A DNA stretch of 64,000 nucleotides from an uncultured Erythrobacter sp. (GTDB lineage: Bacteria > Pseudomonadota > Alphaproteobacteria > Sphingomonadales > Sphingomonadaceae). The DNA lies in NCBI RefSeq assembly GCF_958304185.1, contig NZ_OY284433.1, positions 1,488,001-1,552,000 of the forward strand, in the 5' to 3' direction. Shown in pieces: positions 26,836-35,397 of the stretch; position 1 is the stretch's first letter, and each line of letters begins with the position of its first letter. The notes under the pieces are model-generated. The model ran no database searches. It was not told where the DNA came from and was given only the letters and a program-made list of their open reading frames with translations. A program made the translations under genes and the position numbers.

Positions 26836-27204
26836 TCAGAGGCCTTCGACGAAGGCCTTGTAGCCATCTTCGTCCATCAGCCCGTCAAGCTCGCCTTCGT
26901 CGGCAATGGTCATCTTGAAGAACCAGCCGCCATCTTCGGGCGATGTGTTGACCAGCGCGGGGTCTTCTTCCAGCGCGGGGTTCACTTCGGTGATCTCGCC
27001 GGTGATCGGGGCGTAAACGTCCGATGCCGCCTTGACGCTTTCGACCACGGCGGCGTCCTTGCCCTGCTCGATCAGCGCGCCGACTTCGGGCAGTTCGACG
27101 AACACGATGTCGCCAAGCTGGCCCTGCGCATATTCGGTGATGCCGACGGTGGCGATATCGCCTTCGACATCGATCCATTCGTGTTCGTCAGTGTAGTAAC
27201 GCAT
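26836..27204 (-). CDS. gcvH: Glycine cleavage system H protein
   Basis: At 122 residues this is the standard lipoyl carrier length. It has the lipoylation site [12 protein letters not shown] with K58 and the family patterns [20 protein letters not shown] and [13 protein letters not shown]. It shuttles the aminomethyl group between the P and T proteins and is reoxidised by lipoamide dehydrogenase. It starts 3 bp after the gcvT stop. Confidence 0.97.
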   Translation of the reverse strand: MRYYTDEHEWIDVEGDIATVGITEYAQGQLGDIVFVELPEVGALIEQGKDAAVVESVKAASDVYAPITGEITEVNPALEEDPALVNTSPEDGGWFFKMTIADEGELDGLMDEDGYKAFVEGL

Positions 27205-27207
27205 GGG

Positions 27208-28359
27208 TCAGCTCCCTCGGTAATAGCGGTGGGGTACGAAAGGCGTGGGCGAAACTGTGGCGGCGAGGCGCTTGCCCCGCACTTCCACTTCGAGCGCGGT
27301 GCCGATGGCGGCGTATGTGCTCGCGACATAGGCCATGGCGATGGGCGCGCCCAAGGTGGGCGAGAAGCCGCCGCTAGTGACGGTGCCGACATGCGCCGCG
27401 CCGGCGAAAACTTCCGCGCCTTCGCGGGCAGGCAGGCGGCCATCGATGGTGAGGCCGACCCACTTGCGCGCCGTGCCTTCGTTGATCTCACGGATGATCC
27501 GGTCTGCACCTGGGAAGCCGCCTTCGGTGCGGCGGCGCTTGTTGATGCCGAACACAAGACCGGCCTCGATGGGGCTGGTCTCGGGGGACATGTCGTGACC
27601 GTAGAGCGGCAGGCCCGCCTCCAACCGCAGCGAGTCCCGCGCGCCAAGGCCGATGGGCTTCACTTCCGGTTCGGCGCAGAGCAGGTCGGCGATTTCGGCG
27701 GCAGCGTCCGCGGGGAGCGAGATTTCGAACCCGTCCTCCCCAGTATAGCCCGCCCGCGCGATGGTGACGTCATGGCCCGCCAGCTTGAACCGGCCGAACT
27801 TCATGAAGGTCAGCGCGCTCAGCGGATATTCGCCGGTCGCATGACGGGCGAGCGCTTCCGCCGCCTTGGGGCCTTGCAAGGCGAGCAGCGCGCGGTCGTC
27901 GAGATAGTTGAGCGTGATATCGTCCGGCAGCGCCTCACGCAGCGTGCCCATATCATCCCACTTGGTCGCGCCGTTGACCACCAGATAGAGCGCATCGGGC
28001 CAGCGCGAGACCATCAGGTCGTCCAGCACCCCGCCGTCCTCATCCAGCAGCAGCGAATAGCGTTGCTGGCCGAGCTTCAGGGTCGACAGGTCGATGGGCA
28101 GGACGGCCTCGACCGCCGCATCGAGATCGGGGCCGGACAGCAGCAGTTGGCCCATGTGCGACACATCGAATAGCCCGGCGCTTGTCCGCGTCCAGTTGTG
28201 CTCGGCAACGATGCCCCCAAACGGACCGGCGTACTGGATCGGCATTTCGTAGCCCGCGAAGGGCACCATCCGCGCACCGCGCGCGCGGTGCCACGCGTCG
28301 AGCGGCAGCGCGTCCAAGGGGATATCTTCGAGATGGTCTTCGCTATCGTGATCGGTCAC
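27208..28359 (-). CDS. gcvT: Aminomethyltransferase (glycine cleavage T protein)
   Basis: The 383-residue protein contains MVPFAGYEMPIQY, LFDVSHMGQL, RAGYTGEDGFEI and GLGARDSLRLEAGLPLYG, all GcvT signatures. It transfers the methylene group to tetrahydrofolate and releases ammonia. A GTG start at 28359 is selected, as no ATG precedes the conserved region outside the riboswitch leader. It is the first gene of the operon, about 60 nt downstream of the glycine riboswitch. Confidence 0.95.
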   Translation of the reverse strand: MTDHDSEDHLEDIPLDALPLDAWHRARGARMVPFAGYEMPIQYAGPFGGIVAEHNWTRTSAGLFDVSHMGQLLLSGPDLDAAVEAVLPIDLSTLKLGQQRYSLLLDEDGGVLDDLMVSRWPDALYLVVNGATKWDDMGTLREALPDDITLNYLDDRALLALQGPKAAEALARHATGEYPLSALTFMKFGRFKLAGHDVTIARAGYTGEDGFEISLPADAAAEIADLLCAEPEVKPIGLGARDSLRLEAGLPLYGHDMSPETSPIEAGLVFGINKRRRTEGGFPGADRIIREINEGTARKWVGLTIDGRLPAREGAEVFAGAAHVGTVTSGGFSPTLGAPIAMAYVASTYAAIGTALEVEVRGKRLAATVSPTPFVPHRYYRGS

Positions 28360-28418
28360 TCGGAATATCCCCGGCAGAATACGGCAGTCCGGCAGCGCAC
28401 GCGGCGCTGCTTCATAAC

Positions 28419-28620
28419 TGCCCCCTCTGTCGGGTGACCTGAGAGCTTCGGCGCATCTGCCAACGCGGCGGGACGCCTCCCCTTCGGTGGCCCCGGACGG
28501 ATCCGGGACGCTTTCCAGAGTGTCACGCAGCCGAGCGGTCCGGTGGCCTGAGAGTTTCCGGGGCGGTTGCTCCTTCGGCGCCTTTGCGCACATTGTGCGC
28601 ATCGGGCTCTCCCGCTCGCC
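28419..28620 (-). promoter_or_regulatory. Tandem glycine riboswitch
   Basis: Read on the minus strand, the leader holds two aptamers. The first (about 28522-28620) has GGGAGAGC, GCGCCGAAGGAGCAACC and ACTCTCAGGCCACCGGACCG. The second (about 28419-28521) has CCACCGAAGGGGAGGC and GCTCTCAGGTCACCCGACAG followed by AGGGGGCAG. These match the conserved glycine-aptamer cores. Tandem aptamers upstream of gcvT normally turn the glycine-cleavage operon on when glycine is plentiful. A 7-bp hairpin (28392-28410) lies between the second aptamer and the GTG start and could belong to the expression platform. Confidence 0.93.
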
Positions 28621-28763
28621 TGCCCGCCACAGAATCGCTTCTTTGGCGGAAGACGCTCCCGCCCTGCTTGATTTGCTGCACCGCGTCAATCGGGCGAAAC
28701 GCGCAGGCTTGGGGGAAAACGCATTTGCGCTTCCCTGCGAGGCTGAATAGACACGGGGGCGGG
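28621..28763. promoter_or_regulatory. Divergent promoter region between riboswitch leader and antiporter gene
   Basis: This 143-bp gap contains no gene. On the minus strand a TTGACG hexamer (28684-28689) could be a -35 element for the gcv transcript, but no good -10 is visible. The plus strand must hold the antiporter promoter, with GGGGGCGGG as a weak ribosome site before ATG 28764. Confidence 0.4.
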
Positions 28764-29963
28764 ATGAACCTCACTGAAATCTACCTGATCGCGCTAACGA
28801 TCATCTTCGCCGTGCCGTGGCTGGTGTGGCGCGTGCTGCGCACTGATTACTGGGCTCCGCTGGTGGTGGTGCAGATCGTGGGGGGCATCCTGCTCGGCCC
28901 CGGTGTGCTCGGCGCGGTGTTCCCGGATTACTACGCATTCGTGTTCCGGCCCGATGTGATCATCGCGCTGAACGGCGTCGCGTGGTGGGCGGTGATGCTG
29001 TTCGTCTTCGTCGCCGGGATCGAGCTCGACTTGTCGCAGGCATGGAAGCACCGCGGCGAGACCGGTTTGACAGCAGGCCTTGCCTTGGGCGTCCCGCTGG
29101 TCGCCGGGACGCTTGCGGCGGCGGTGATCCTGCAATTCCCCGGCTGGCGCGGGCCGAACGGCCAATATTGGCAGGCGTTGCTCGGCATCGGCATGGCCTG
29201 CGCGGTGACGGCGCTCCCCATCCTTGTCCTCCTCATGGAGAAGCTCGGCATCCTGCGCGAACAGCTGGGCCAACGCATCCTGCGGTACGCCAGTCTCGAC
29301 GATATCGCGATCTGGGGCGTGCTGGCGATCATCCTGCTCGATTGGGAGCGGATCGGGCGGCAGGCGGTGTTCCTCGTCGGCTTCATGCTAGCGGCGTGGG
29401 CGGTGCGATGGCTCATGCAGCGCCTGTCCGAGGCTGACCGCTGGGCGGTGGGCCTGATCTGGCTGGCCATCTGCGGGCTCGCTGGCGACTGGTCGGGGCT
29501 GCACTTCATGGTCGGCGCGTTCCTCGCGGGCGTGGTGCTCGACGCCAAGTGGTTCGGCCACGAGGCGATGGACCGCTTCCGCAATGTCGTGCTGCTCACC
29601 GTGATGCCGGTGTTCTTCCTCTCCACCGGCCTGCGCACGCAGTGGGAGGGCGGCGGGCTGGCGGTGTTCGGCGTTGCCGCACTGCTGCTGGCAGCAGCCG
29701 TCGGCGGCAAGCTCATCGGCGTCCACATCGCCGGACGCCTGCTCGGCTGGAGCCGCACCGAGGCGAGCCTGATCGGCTGGCTGCTCCAGACCAAGGCGCT
29801 GATCATGATCATCTTCGCCAACATCCTGCTCGACAAGCAGGTGATCACGCCCACGACCTTCACTGCGCTGCTGCTGATGGCGGTCGGGAGCACGATGCTG
29901 ACGACGCCGCTGGCGACGCCGCTGATCGCGAAGCTTGGCGCGCGGGTGAAGGCCGAGGCGTAA
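28764..29963 (+). CDS. Cation/proton antiporter (CPA2/Kef-type)
   Basis: The 399-residue protein has about 11-12 membrane helices and no C-terminal nucleotide-binding domain. Early helices carry VVQIVGGILLGPGVLG, and the core has MACAVTALPILVLLMEKLG and YASLDDIAIWGVLAII, the unwound-helix and aspartate pattern of CPA transporters. It probably exchanges Na+ or K+ for H+ in the inner membrane. ATG 28764 begins the first helix. It is divergent from the glycine-cleavage operon with no functional link evident. Confidence 0.87.
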   Translation: MNLTEIYLIALTIIFAVPWLVWRVLRTDYWAPLVVVQIVGGILLGPGVLGAVFPDYYAFVFRPDVIIALNGVAWWAVMLFVFVAGIELDLSQAWKHRGETGLTAGLALGVPLVAGTLAAAVILQFPGWRGPNGQYWQALLGIGMACAVTALPILVLLMEKLGILREQLGQRILRYASLDDIAIWGVLAIILLDWERIGRQAVFLVGFMLAAWAVRWLMQRLSEADRWAVGLIWLAICGLAGDWSGLHFMVGAFLAGVVLDAKWFGHEAMDRFRNVVLLTVMPVFFLSTGLRTQWEGGGLAVFGVAALLLAAAVGGKLIGVHIAGRLLGWSRTEASLIGWLLQTKALIMIIFANILLDKQVITPTTFTALLLMAVGSTMLTTPLATPLIAKLGARVKAEA

Positions 29964-30265
29964 CGCCGCCAGTGTCCGTGTTGGAGACACATGAGACACT
30001 GTCCAGAAACAGAAAAAGGTACCGTCCTAAGCGCAGAAACATTCCGGAGTGGGAGTGAAGATAGAGCTTGCAGCGGTCCATGTTGCCGATGTTGTCAGGC
30101 CTGGCGCAGGTAGGAAAGCTCTCTAAGCTTTCGCCGCGCGAGCGGCGCTCCGAATCGGGTTTCGCGCCAAGCCGCCAAGATGCCAAGGTCTTGTGCCACA
30201 GCAGAGATGAGCCGGACCTCTTGGCTCCTTGGCGGCTTGGCGCGAACCAAACTGCGGTTGCGCCG
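29964..30265. other. Intergenic region with long palindrome
   Basis: No coding sequence is supported in these 302 bases between the antiporter gene and the convergent serine hydrolase gene. The right third is the inverted repeat at 30161-30246. The left part is less GC-rich, contains repeated GAGACAC words near 29980-29996, and shows no RNA gene I can identify. Confidence 0.6.
30161..30246. repeat. 27-bp-arm inverted repeat
   Basis: The left arm 30161-30187 begins TTCGCGCCAAGCCGCCAAG. The right arm 30220-30246 ends CTTGGCGGCTTGGCGCGAA. The arms differ at two positions and enclose 32 nt. The CCAAGCCGCCAAG motif suggests a dispersed element. It lies 20 bp from the 3' end of the hydrolase gene and may act as a terminator. 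Confidence 0.85.
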
Positions 30266-31477
30266 CTACTGCCCCACCATCCCCAAAGCCCGCGCCATCA
30301 GTGCCGCTTCGCGCGGGTCGGCCGCAGCGGTTTCCACATCGCCTGACGGCGGCGGCACTTCGGTGGTGAAATAGGCAAAGCCCTGATTATCCTCGATCGA
30401 GAACCACAGGCCGGAACGCAGGCCATAGGCCTCACCCCCGTGGCCGATGCGTTCGCGGCCATCATGGAACAGGTCATCTGTGCACGGTGCAGAATCAAGC
30501 AGCCCATAGGCTCCGAGACCATAGCCGCAGAAGCCCGCCGCCGCTGCGCCCGATGCGTCATCATTCGCCGATCCGATCAGCGCATAAATCCATAGCTCCG
30601 CCGCCTTGTCGGACAGAAAGCCATTGCGCTCCATCCCCAGCAACGCCTGTCCGATCTTCGCCAGATCGACCATCCCGATCCGCACCCCGCCCTGCGGCGA
30701 GAAGATCGAGGCATTGGTGCCGGGGACATAGCTGGCCAGATCGCAGGGCTGACCCTCGGCCACGGGAATGGTGCAATTCGGCGGCAAGTCCTCCGGCGCA
30801 TCGCGGGCCACTTCGCCGGTATCGCGATAGAGCGTCACGGCGCGGGCCTGCATAGCCGCATCGCAGCCGATCCAGTTGAGGCACGCCTTAACCCCCAGCG
30901 GTGCAAACACCAGCCGCTCGACGAGGCGATCATACCGCTCGCCGCTCGCCGCTTCGAGCGCGGTTGCGACCAGAGGGGAGCCGAGATTGGCATATTCGAA
31001 CGCCGCTTCGCCCGAAGGGCCGGTGTCGCGCCACGCGGAAGGGTCGGCGAGTTTAGCCTCAAGGCTCTCGCCCAGCGGAATGATGTAACCCGCTTTGTCG
31101 CTGAGGCCCGCGCGGTGGGACAAGAGGTGCGCAAGCGTCACCGGCGCGTCCGGATGAAAGGGCGAGCGCAGCTTCCACCCGAGATAGTCCGAGACATCAC
31201 GGCCCAGATCGACCTTGCCCTCATCCACCAGCTTGAGCGCGGTGAGCGCCATGATCAGCTTGGAGATGCTCGCGATCCGCACCGGATCATTGGCTTCGAG
31301 CGCGCGGCCCGTCTCCTTGTTCGCCAGCCCCTCGATGATCAGCGGGCGGATGCCGTCGCGATCAAACGCCACGACGACAGTTGCTGGCACCGTCGCAGGT
31401 GGCGGGGCGGCGAGCGCGGGCAGCGGGGCAAGCAGCGCAAGGGTGGCGACAAGACGGCGGATCATACCGCGCATCAT
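30266..31477 (-). CDS. Secreted serine hydrolase, beta-lactamase/class C-like fold
   Basis: The 403-residue protein has a signal peptide (LVATLALLAPLPALA). It has the three active-site motifs of the penicillin-binding/class C family: SISK (nucleophile serine and lysine), a tyrosine motif YAN, and HGG near the C terminus in place of KTG. Such proteins act as D-alanyl peptidases or esterases in the periplasm. Three pairs of cysteines (including NCTIP, QPCDL, FCGYG and APCTDD) suggest disulfides. Start codons at 31477 and 31465 are both possible. The gene is 20 bp from the metH stop in the same direction but is functionally separate. Confidence 0.87.
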   Translation of the reverse strand: MMRGMIRRLVATLALLAPLPALAAPPPATVPATVVVAFDRDGIRPLIIEGLANKETGRALEANDPVRIASISKLIMALTALKLVDEGKVDLGRDVSDYLGWKLRSPFHPDAPVTLAHLLSHRAGLSDKAGYIIPLGESLEAKLADPSAWRDTGPSGEAAFEYANLGSPLVATALEAASGERYDRLVERLVFAPLGVKACLNWIGCDAAMQARAVTLYRDTGEVARDAPEDLPPNCTIPVAEGQPCDLASYVPGTNASIFSPQGGVRIGMVDLAKIGQALLGMERNGFLSDKAAELWIYALIGSANDDASGAAAAGFCGYGLGAYGLLDSAPCTDDLFHDGRERIGHGGEAYGLRSGLWFSIEDNQGFAYFTTEVPPPSGDVETAAADPREAALMARALGMVGQ

Positions 31478-31496
31478 CGCTCACCCGCGCGCAGCG

Positions 31497-34226
31497 TCAA
31501 TCAAGATTTGGCCGCAGCCAGCGTTCCGCGGTCGCCAGATCGACCCCGCGCCGTGCGGCATATTCCTCGACCTGATCGGGGCCGACGCGGGCAACGCCGA
31601 AATATTGCGCTTCCGGGTGGCCGAAATAGAAGCCCGAAACCGCCGCCGTCGGCCACATGGCGAAGCTTTCCGTGAGCGTCAGACCGGTGTTGGTCGGCGC
31701 ATCCAGCAGATCAAACAGGATCGGCTTCAGCGAGTGATCGGGACAGGCGGGATAGCCCGGCGCGGGGCGGATACCGCGATATTCTTCCTTGATCAGCGCT
31801 TCGCAGGTCAGCTGCTCGCCCGGCGCATAGGCCCACAGCGTTGTGCGGACGTGCTGGTGCAGGGCTTCGGCAAAGGCCTCCGCGAAACGGTCGGCCAGCG
31901 CCTTCAGCAGGATGTCGGAATAATCGTCCTTGTCCGCCTGGAACCGCGCCGAGTGGCTGTCGATCCCGTGGATGCCGACGGCAAAACCGCCGATCCAGTC
32001 GCCCGCCGGGTCGATAAAATCGGCGAGGCACATATTAGCGCGATCACGCGATTTCTTGACCTGCTGGCGCAGCATCGGGAGGCGAATATCCTCCCCGGAA
32101 CGGGGAGGGGGACCACTCGAAGAGTGGTGGAGGGGCACGCTCGGCTGTTCGGAAAGCGGCGCCTGCCCCTCCACCAGCTTCGCTGGTCCCCCTCCCCCGT
32201 TGGGGGAGGATTTGATCACGATGTCATCCCCGTCACGCCCGCACGGCCACAGGCCTGCGACACCGCGCGCGGTCAGCCATTTTTCGGCGATGATCTGGTC
32301 GAGCATGGCGTTGGCATCGGCGAACAGCTGGGTCGCGGTTTCGCCCACCACTTCGTCGGTGAGGATCGCGGGGTAATTGCCGTGGAGTTCCCACGCGCGG
32401 AAGAACGGCGTCCAGTCGATAAAGCCGCGCAGGTGGTCGAGGCTCCAGTCGGGGAAGACGTGCAGCCCCGGCTGCGCGGGCGCGGCAGGCTTTTCGGCGT
32501 AGTTTGCCGGAAAGGCATTGGCGCGCGCGTCGGCGAGGCTGAGCAGCGCGCTCACTGTCTTGCCCGCGCGGGCATCGCGCACGGCGATATATTCGTCCTC
32601 GACCTCGGCGACGTAGCTATCGCGCTGGGTGTCGGAGAGGAGCTTTGAGGCCACCCCGACAGCACGGCTCGCGTCGAGCACGTGGATCACCGGGCCTTCG
32701 TAAGCCGGGTCGATCTTGAGCGCGGTGTGCACCTTTGATGTGGTCGCCCCGCCGATCAGCAGCGGCATGGTCATCCCGGCGCGCTGCATTTCCTCGGCGA
32801 CGGTCACCATCTCGTCCAATGAGGGCGTGATGAGGCCGGAGAGCCCGATCATGTCGGCCTTGTTATCGTTGGCGCTGGCAAGGATCGTCGGCCAGGGCAC
32901 CATCACGCCGAGGTCGATCACGTCATAGCCGTTGCACTGGAGCACGACGCCGACGATGTTCTTGCCGATGTCGTGCACATCGCCCTTCACCGTCGCCATG
33001 ATGATCTTGCCCTTGGCCTTGCGTTCCTCCTCGGGAAGCAAGTCCTTTTCCGCCTCGATATAAGGGATGAGGTGGGCGACCGCCTTCTTCATCACGCGGG
33101 CGGATTTGACCACCTGCGGCAGGAACATCTTGCCGCTGCCGAACAGGTCGCCGACCACGTTCATCCCGTCCATCAGCGGGCCTTCGATCACTTCGATGGG
33201 TCGCCCGCCCCGGTCGGCAATGGCGGCGCGCATGATTTCGGTATCGTCGACGATATGCGCGTCGATGCCCTTCACCAGCGCGTGTTCGAGCCGTTTTTCG
33301 ACCGCCCAGCCGCGCCATTCCTCGGCGGCCTTTTCATCGGCGACCGACTTGCCCTTGAAGCTTTCGGCGAGGGTGATGAGTCTTTCGGTGGCGTCAGGAT
33401 CGCGGTTGAGGATCACGTCCTCGCAGGCATCGCGCAGCGCCGGATCGATCTGGTCGTAAACGTCGAGCTGCCCCGCGTTGACGATTGCCATGTCGAGGCC
33501 CGCCGGGATCGCGTGGTAGAGGAACACCGAGTGCATCGCCCGGCGCACGGGTTCATTGCCGCGGAAGCTGAAGCTGAGGTTGGAGAGGCCGCCCGAGTAA
33601 TGCGCGTGGGGGCACAGCTCGCGCAATTCCTGCACCGCCTCGATAAAGTCGACGCCGTAATTGTTGTGCTCCTCGATCCCGGTCGCCACCGCGAAGATGT
33701 TGGGATCGAAGATGATGTCTTCGGGCGGGAAGCCCTCGGCCACTAGCAGGTCGTAGGCGCGCTTGCAGATTTCGACCTTGCGCTGCTTGGTGTCGGCCTG
33801 ACCGACCGTGTCGAAGGCCATCACCACCACCGCCGCGCCGTAATCCATGCAAATGCGGGCGTGTTCGAGGAAGGCGGCTTCGCCCTCTTTCATGGAGATC
33901 GAGTTCACGATCGGCTTACCGCTAACGCATTTCAGCCCCGCTTCGATCACGTGGAACTTCGATGAGTCGATCATCACCGGCACGCGGGCGATGTCCGGTT
34001 CGGCCGCGATCAGTTTCAAGAAGGTGGTCATGGCGTGGACCGCATCGAGCAGCCCTTCGTCCATGTTGACGTCGATCACCTGCGCGCCGTTTTCGACCTG
34101 CTGGCGCGCGACTTCAACAGCGGCCGGGTAATCGCCCGCCATGATGAGCTTCTTGAACGCGGCCGAGCCGGTGACGTTGGTGCGTTCACCGATATTGATG
34201 AAGCGCGCGGAGGAGGGTTGGGTCAT
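31497..34226 (-). CDS. metH: Cobalamin-dependent methionine synthase, part 2 (folate, B12 and activation domains)
   Basis: The 909-residue protein lacks the homocysteine domain, which is a separate gene just upstream. Residues 1-290 are the pterin-binding barrel ([25 protein letters not shown]). Residues about 300-560 bind cobalamin, with the lower ligand H418 in [11 protein letters not shown]. The C-terminal part is the SAM-dependent activation domain ([19 protein letters not shown]). Residues 672-712, rich in glycine, proline and serine, are encoded by a palindromic repeat inserted in frame in the activation domain. The flanking family sequence remains intact, so the protein is probably functional. 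It follows part 1 after a 127-bp gap filled by another palindrome. Confidence 0.95.
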   Translation of the reverse strand: MTQPSSARFINIGERTNVTGSAAFKKLIMAGDYPAAVEVARQQVENGAQVIDVNMDEGLLDAVHAMTTFLKLIAAEPDIARVPVMIDSSKFHVIEAGLKCVSGKPIVNSISMKEGEAAFLEHARICMDYGAAVVVMAFDTVGQADTKQRKVEICKRAYDLLVAEGFPPEDIIFDPNIFAVATGIEEHNNYGVDFIEAVQELRELCPHAHYSGGLSNLSFSFRGNEPVRRAMHSVFLYHAIPAGLDMAIVNAGQLDVYDQIDPALRDACEDVILNRDPDATERLITLAESFKGKSVADEKAAEEWRGWAVEKRLEHALVKGIDAHIVDDTEIMRAAIADRGGRPIEVIEGPLMDGMNVVGDLFGSGKMFLPQVVKSARVMKKAVAHLIPYIEAEKDLLPEEERKAKGKIIMATVKGDVHDIGKNIVGVVLQCNGYDVIDLGVMVPWPTILASANDNKADMIGLSGLITPSLDEMVTVAEEMQRAGMTMPLLIGGATTSKVHTALKIDPAYEGPVIHVLDASRAVGVASKLLSDTQRDSYVAEVEDEYIAVRDARAGKTVSALLSLADARANAFPANYAEKPAAPAQPGLHVFPDWSLDHLRGFIDWTPFFRAWELHGNYPAILTDEVVGETATQLFADANAMLDQIIAEKWLTARGVAGLWPCGRDGDDIVIKSSPNGGGGPAKLVEGQAPLSEQPSVPLHHSSSGPPPRSGEDIRLPMLRQQVKKSRDRANMCLADFIDPAGDWIGGFAVGIHGIDSHSARFQADKDDYSDILLKALADRFAEAFAEALHQHVRTTLWAYAPGEQLTCEALIKEEYRGIRPAPGYPACPDHSLKPILFDLLDAPTNTGLTLTESFAMWPTAAVSGFYFGHPEAQYFGVARVGPDQVEEYAARRGVDLATAERWLRPNLD
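32089..32210. repeat. In-frame palindromic element inside metH part 2
   Basis: The arms 32089-32137 and 32164-32210 are inverted copies with few mismatches. The left begins TCCTCCCC and ends GGTGGAGGGGCA; the right begins TGCCCCTCCACC and ends GGGGGAGGA. Each arm holds smaller hairpins. The 26-bp centre contains CGGCTGTTCGGAAAGC. The length is a multiple that keeps the gene open, adding about 41 residues. Confidence 0.88.
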
Positions 34227-34234
34227 TTCTATCT

Positions 34235-34350
34235 CCCTCTCCCCTTCAGGGGAGAGGGCCGGGGAGAGGGGGAGTCCTTCCCACCGGCCTTAATGATTTG
34301 GAACTGAGAGACTTCCCCTCTCCCAACCCTCTCCCCTCAAGGGGAGAGGG
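34235..34350. repeat. Palindromic element between the two metH genes
   Basis: Arms of about 41 bp (34235-34276 and 34310-34350) are inverted copies with several mismatches. The outer hairpin is CCCTCTCCCC/GGGGAGAGGG on each side. The design (nested hairpins within long arms) is that of the element inside metH part 2, though the sequences differ. It fills most of the 127-bp intergenic gap, so it lies within the transcript of an operon. Confidence 0.82.
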
Positions 34351-34353
34351 CTT

Positions 34354-35397
34354 TTAGGCAGCAATAAACGCCTCAAGCCCCGCCAGCCGCATCGCAGGCT
34401 CAGGGTGCGGCACCTTGCGCGGCTCGGATTTGGCCACCGCGCGCGCGATGGCATTGATGTGCGCAGGCGAGGAGCCGCAGCAGCCGCCGAGGATGTTGAC
34501 CTGTCCGTGATCGGCCCAGTCCTTGACCAGCCCGGCGGTGGTGGCGGGCTGCTCGTCATATTCACCGAGCTCGTTGGGGAGGCCCGCGTTGGGATAGATC
34601 ATCAGCAACGTATCGGCGATCTGCGAGAGCACCTTGACGTGCGGGCGCAATTGCTCCGCGCCGAAGCTGCAATTCAAACCGATGGTGACCGGCTTGGCAT
34701 GGCGCACCGCATACCAGAAGGCCTCGACCGTATGGCCCGAAAGGTTGCGGCCCGACAGATCGGTCAGCGTCATCGAGATCATCAGCGGCACTTCACGCCC
34801 CAGATCGCGCTCCAATTGCTTGACCGCCATGATCCCCGCCTTGGCGTTCAAGGTATCGAACACCGTCTCGATCAGGATGAAGTCCACCCCGCCTTCGACC
34901 AAAGCCTCGGCCTGTTCCTTGTAGACCGCCACCAGCTCATCGAAATCGATCTCGCGGTAGCCGGGGTCTTCGACATCGGGGCTGAGCGAGAGCGTCTTGT
35001 TGGTCGGCCCGATCGCGCCTGCGACGAACCGGGGCTTGCCATCCTTGGCGGCATATTCATCCGCCAGCGCGCGGGCGAGCTTGCCACTGGCCACGTTGAT
35101 GTCCCGCACCAGACCTTCGGCCGCGTAATCGGCCTGGCTGATGCGGTTGGCCGAGAAGGTGTTGGTCGAAACCACGTCCGATCCTGCATCCAGATAGGCG
35201 CGGGTGATGTCACCGATCACGTCGGGGCGGGTCAGCACCAGAATGTCGTTATTGCCCTTCTGATCGGCGGCGAGGCCGAGGTCGCCCGCGTAGTCCGCTT
35301 CGGTCAGCTTGCGGTTCTGAATCTGCGTCCCGAACGCGCCGTCGAAGATCAGCACGCGCTCATTGGCGGCAGCGAGGAGCTGGTTACGCGCGCTCAT
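34354..35397 (-). CDS. metH: Methionine synthase, part 1 (homocysteine S-methyltransferase domain)
   Basis: The 347-residue protein is the zinc-dependent homocysteine-binding barrel of MetH. It has FDGAFGTQIQ at the start and zinc cysteines in GLNCSFGAEQLRP and ILGGCCGSSPAHI. In E. coli this domain is fused to the rest; here it is a separate gene, as in many alphaproteobacteria. ATG 35397 overlaps the metF stop by 4 bp. Both MetH parts must associate to move the methyl group from methyl-folate to homocysteine. Confidence 0.95.
   Translation of the reverse strand: MSARNQLLAAANERVLIFDGAFGTQIQNRKLTEADYAGDLGLAADQKGNNDILVLTRPDVIGDITRAYLDAGSDVVSTNTFSANRISQADYAAEGLVRDINVASGKLARALADEYAAKDGKPRFVAGAIGPTNKTLSLSPDVEDPGYREIDFDELVAVYKEQAEALVEGGVDFILIETVFDTLNAKAGIMAVKQLERDLGREVPLMISMTLTDLSGRNLSGHTVEAFWYAVRHAKPVTIGLNCSFGAEQLRPHVKVLSQIADTLLMIYPNAGLPNELGEYDEQPATTAGLVKDWADHGQVNILGGCCGSSPAHINAIARAVAKSEPRKVPHPEPAMRLAGLEAFIAA

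Noticed and set aside
31215..32648. Long plus-strand open frame opposite the serine hydrolase and metH
   Set aside because: Spans two unrelated real genes and their gap, with shadow-type composition.
31497..35397. metH as a frameshifted or broken gene
   Set aside because: Both parts have proper starts, complete domains and an intergenic gap; separate homocysteine-domain genes are usual in alphaproteobacteria.
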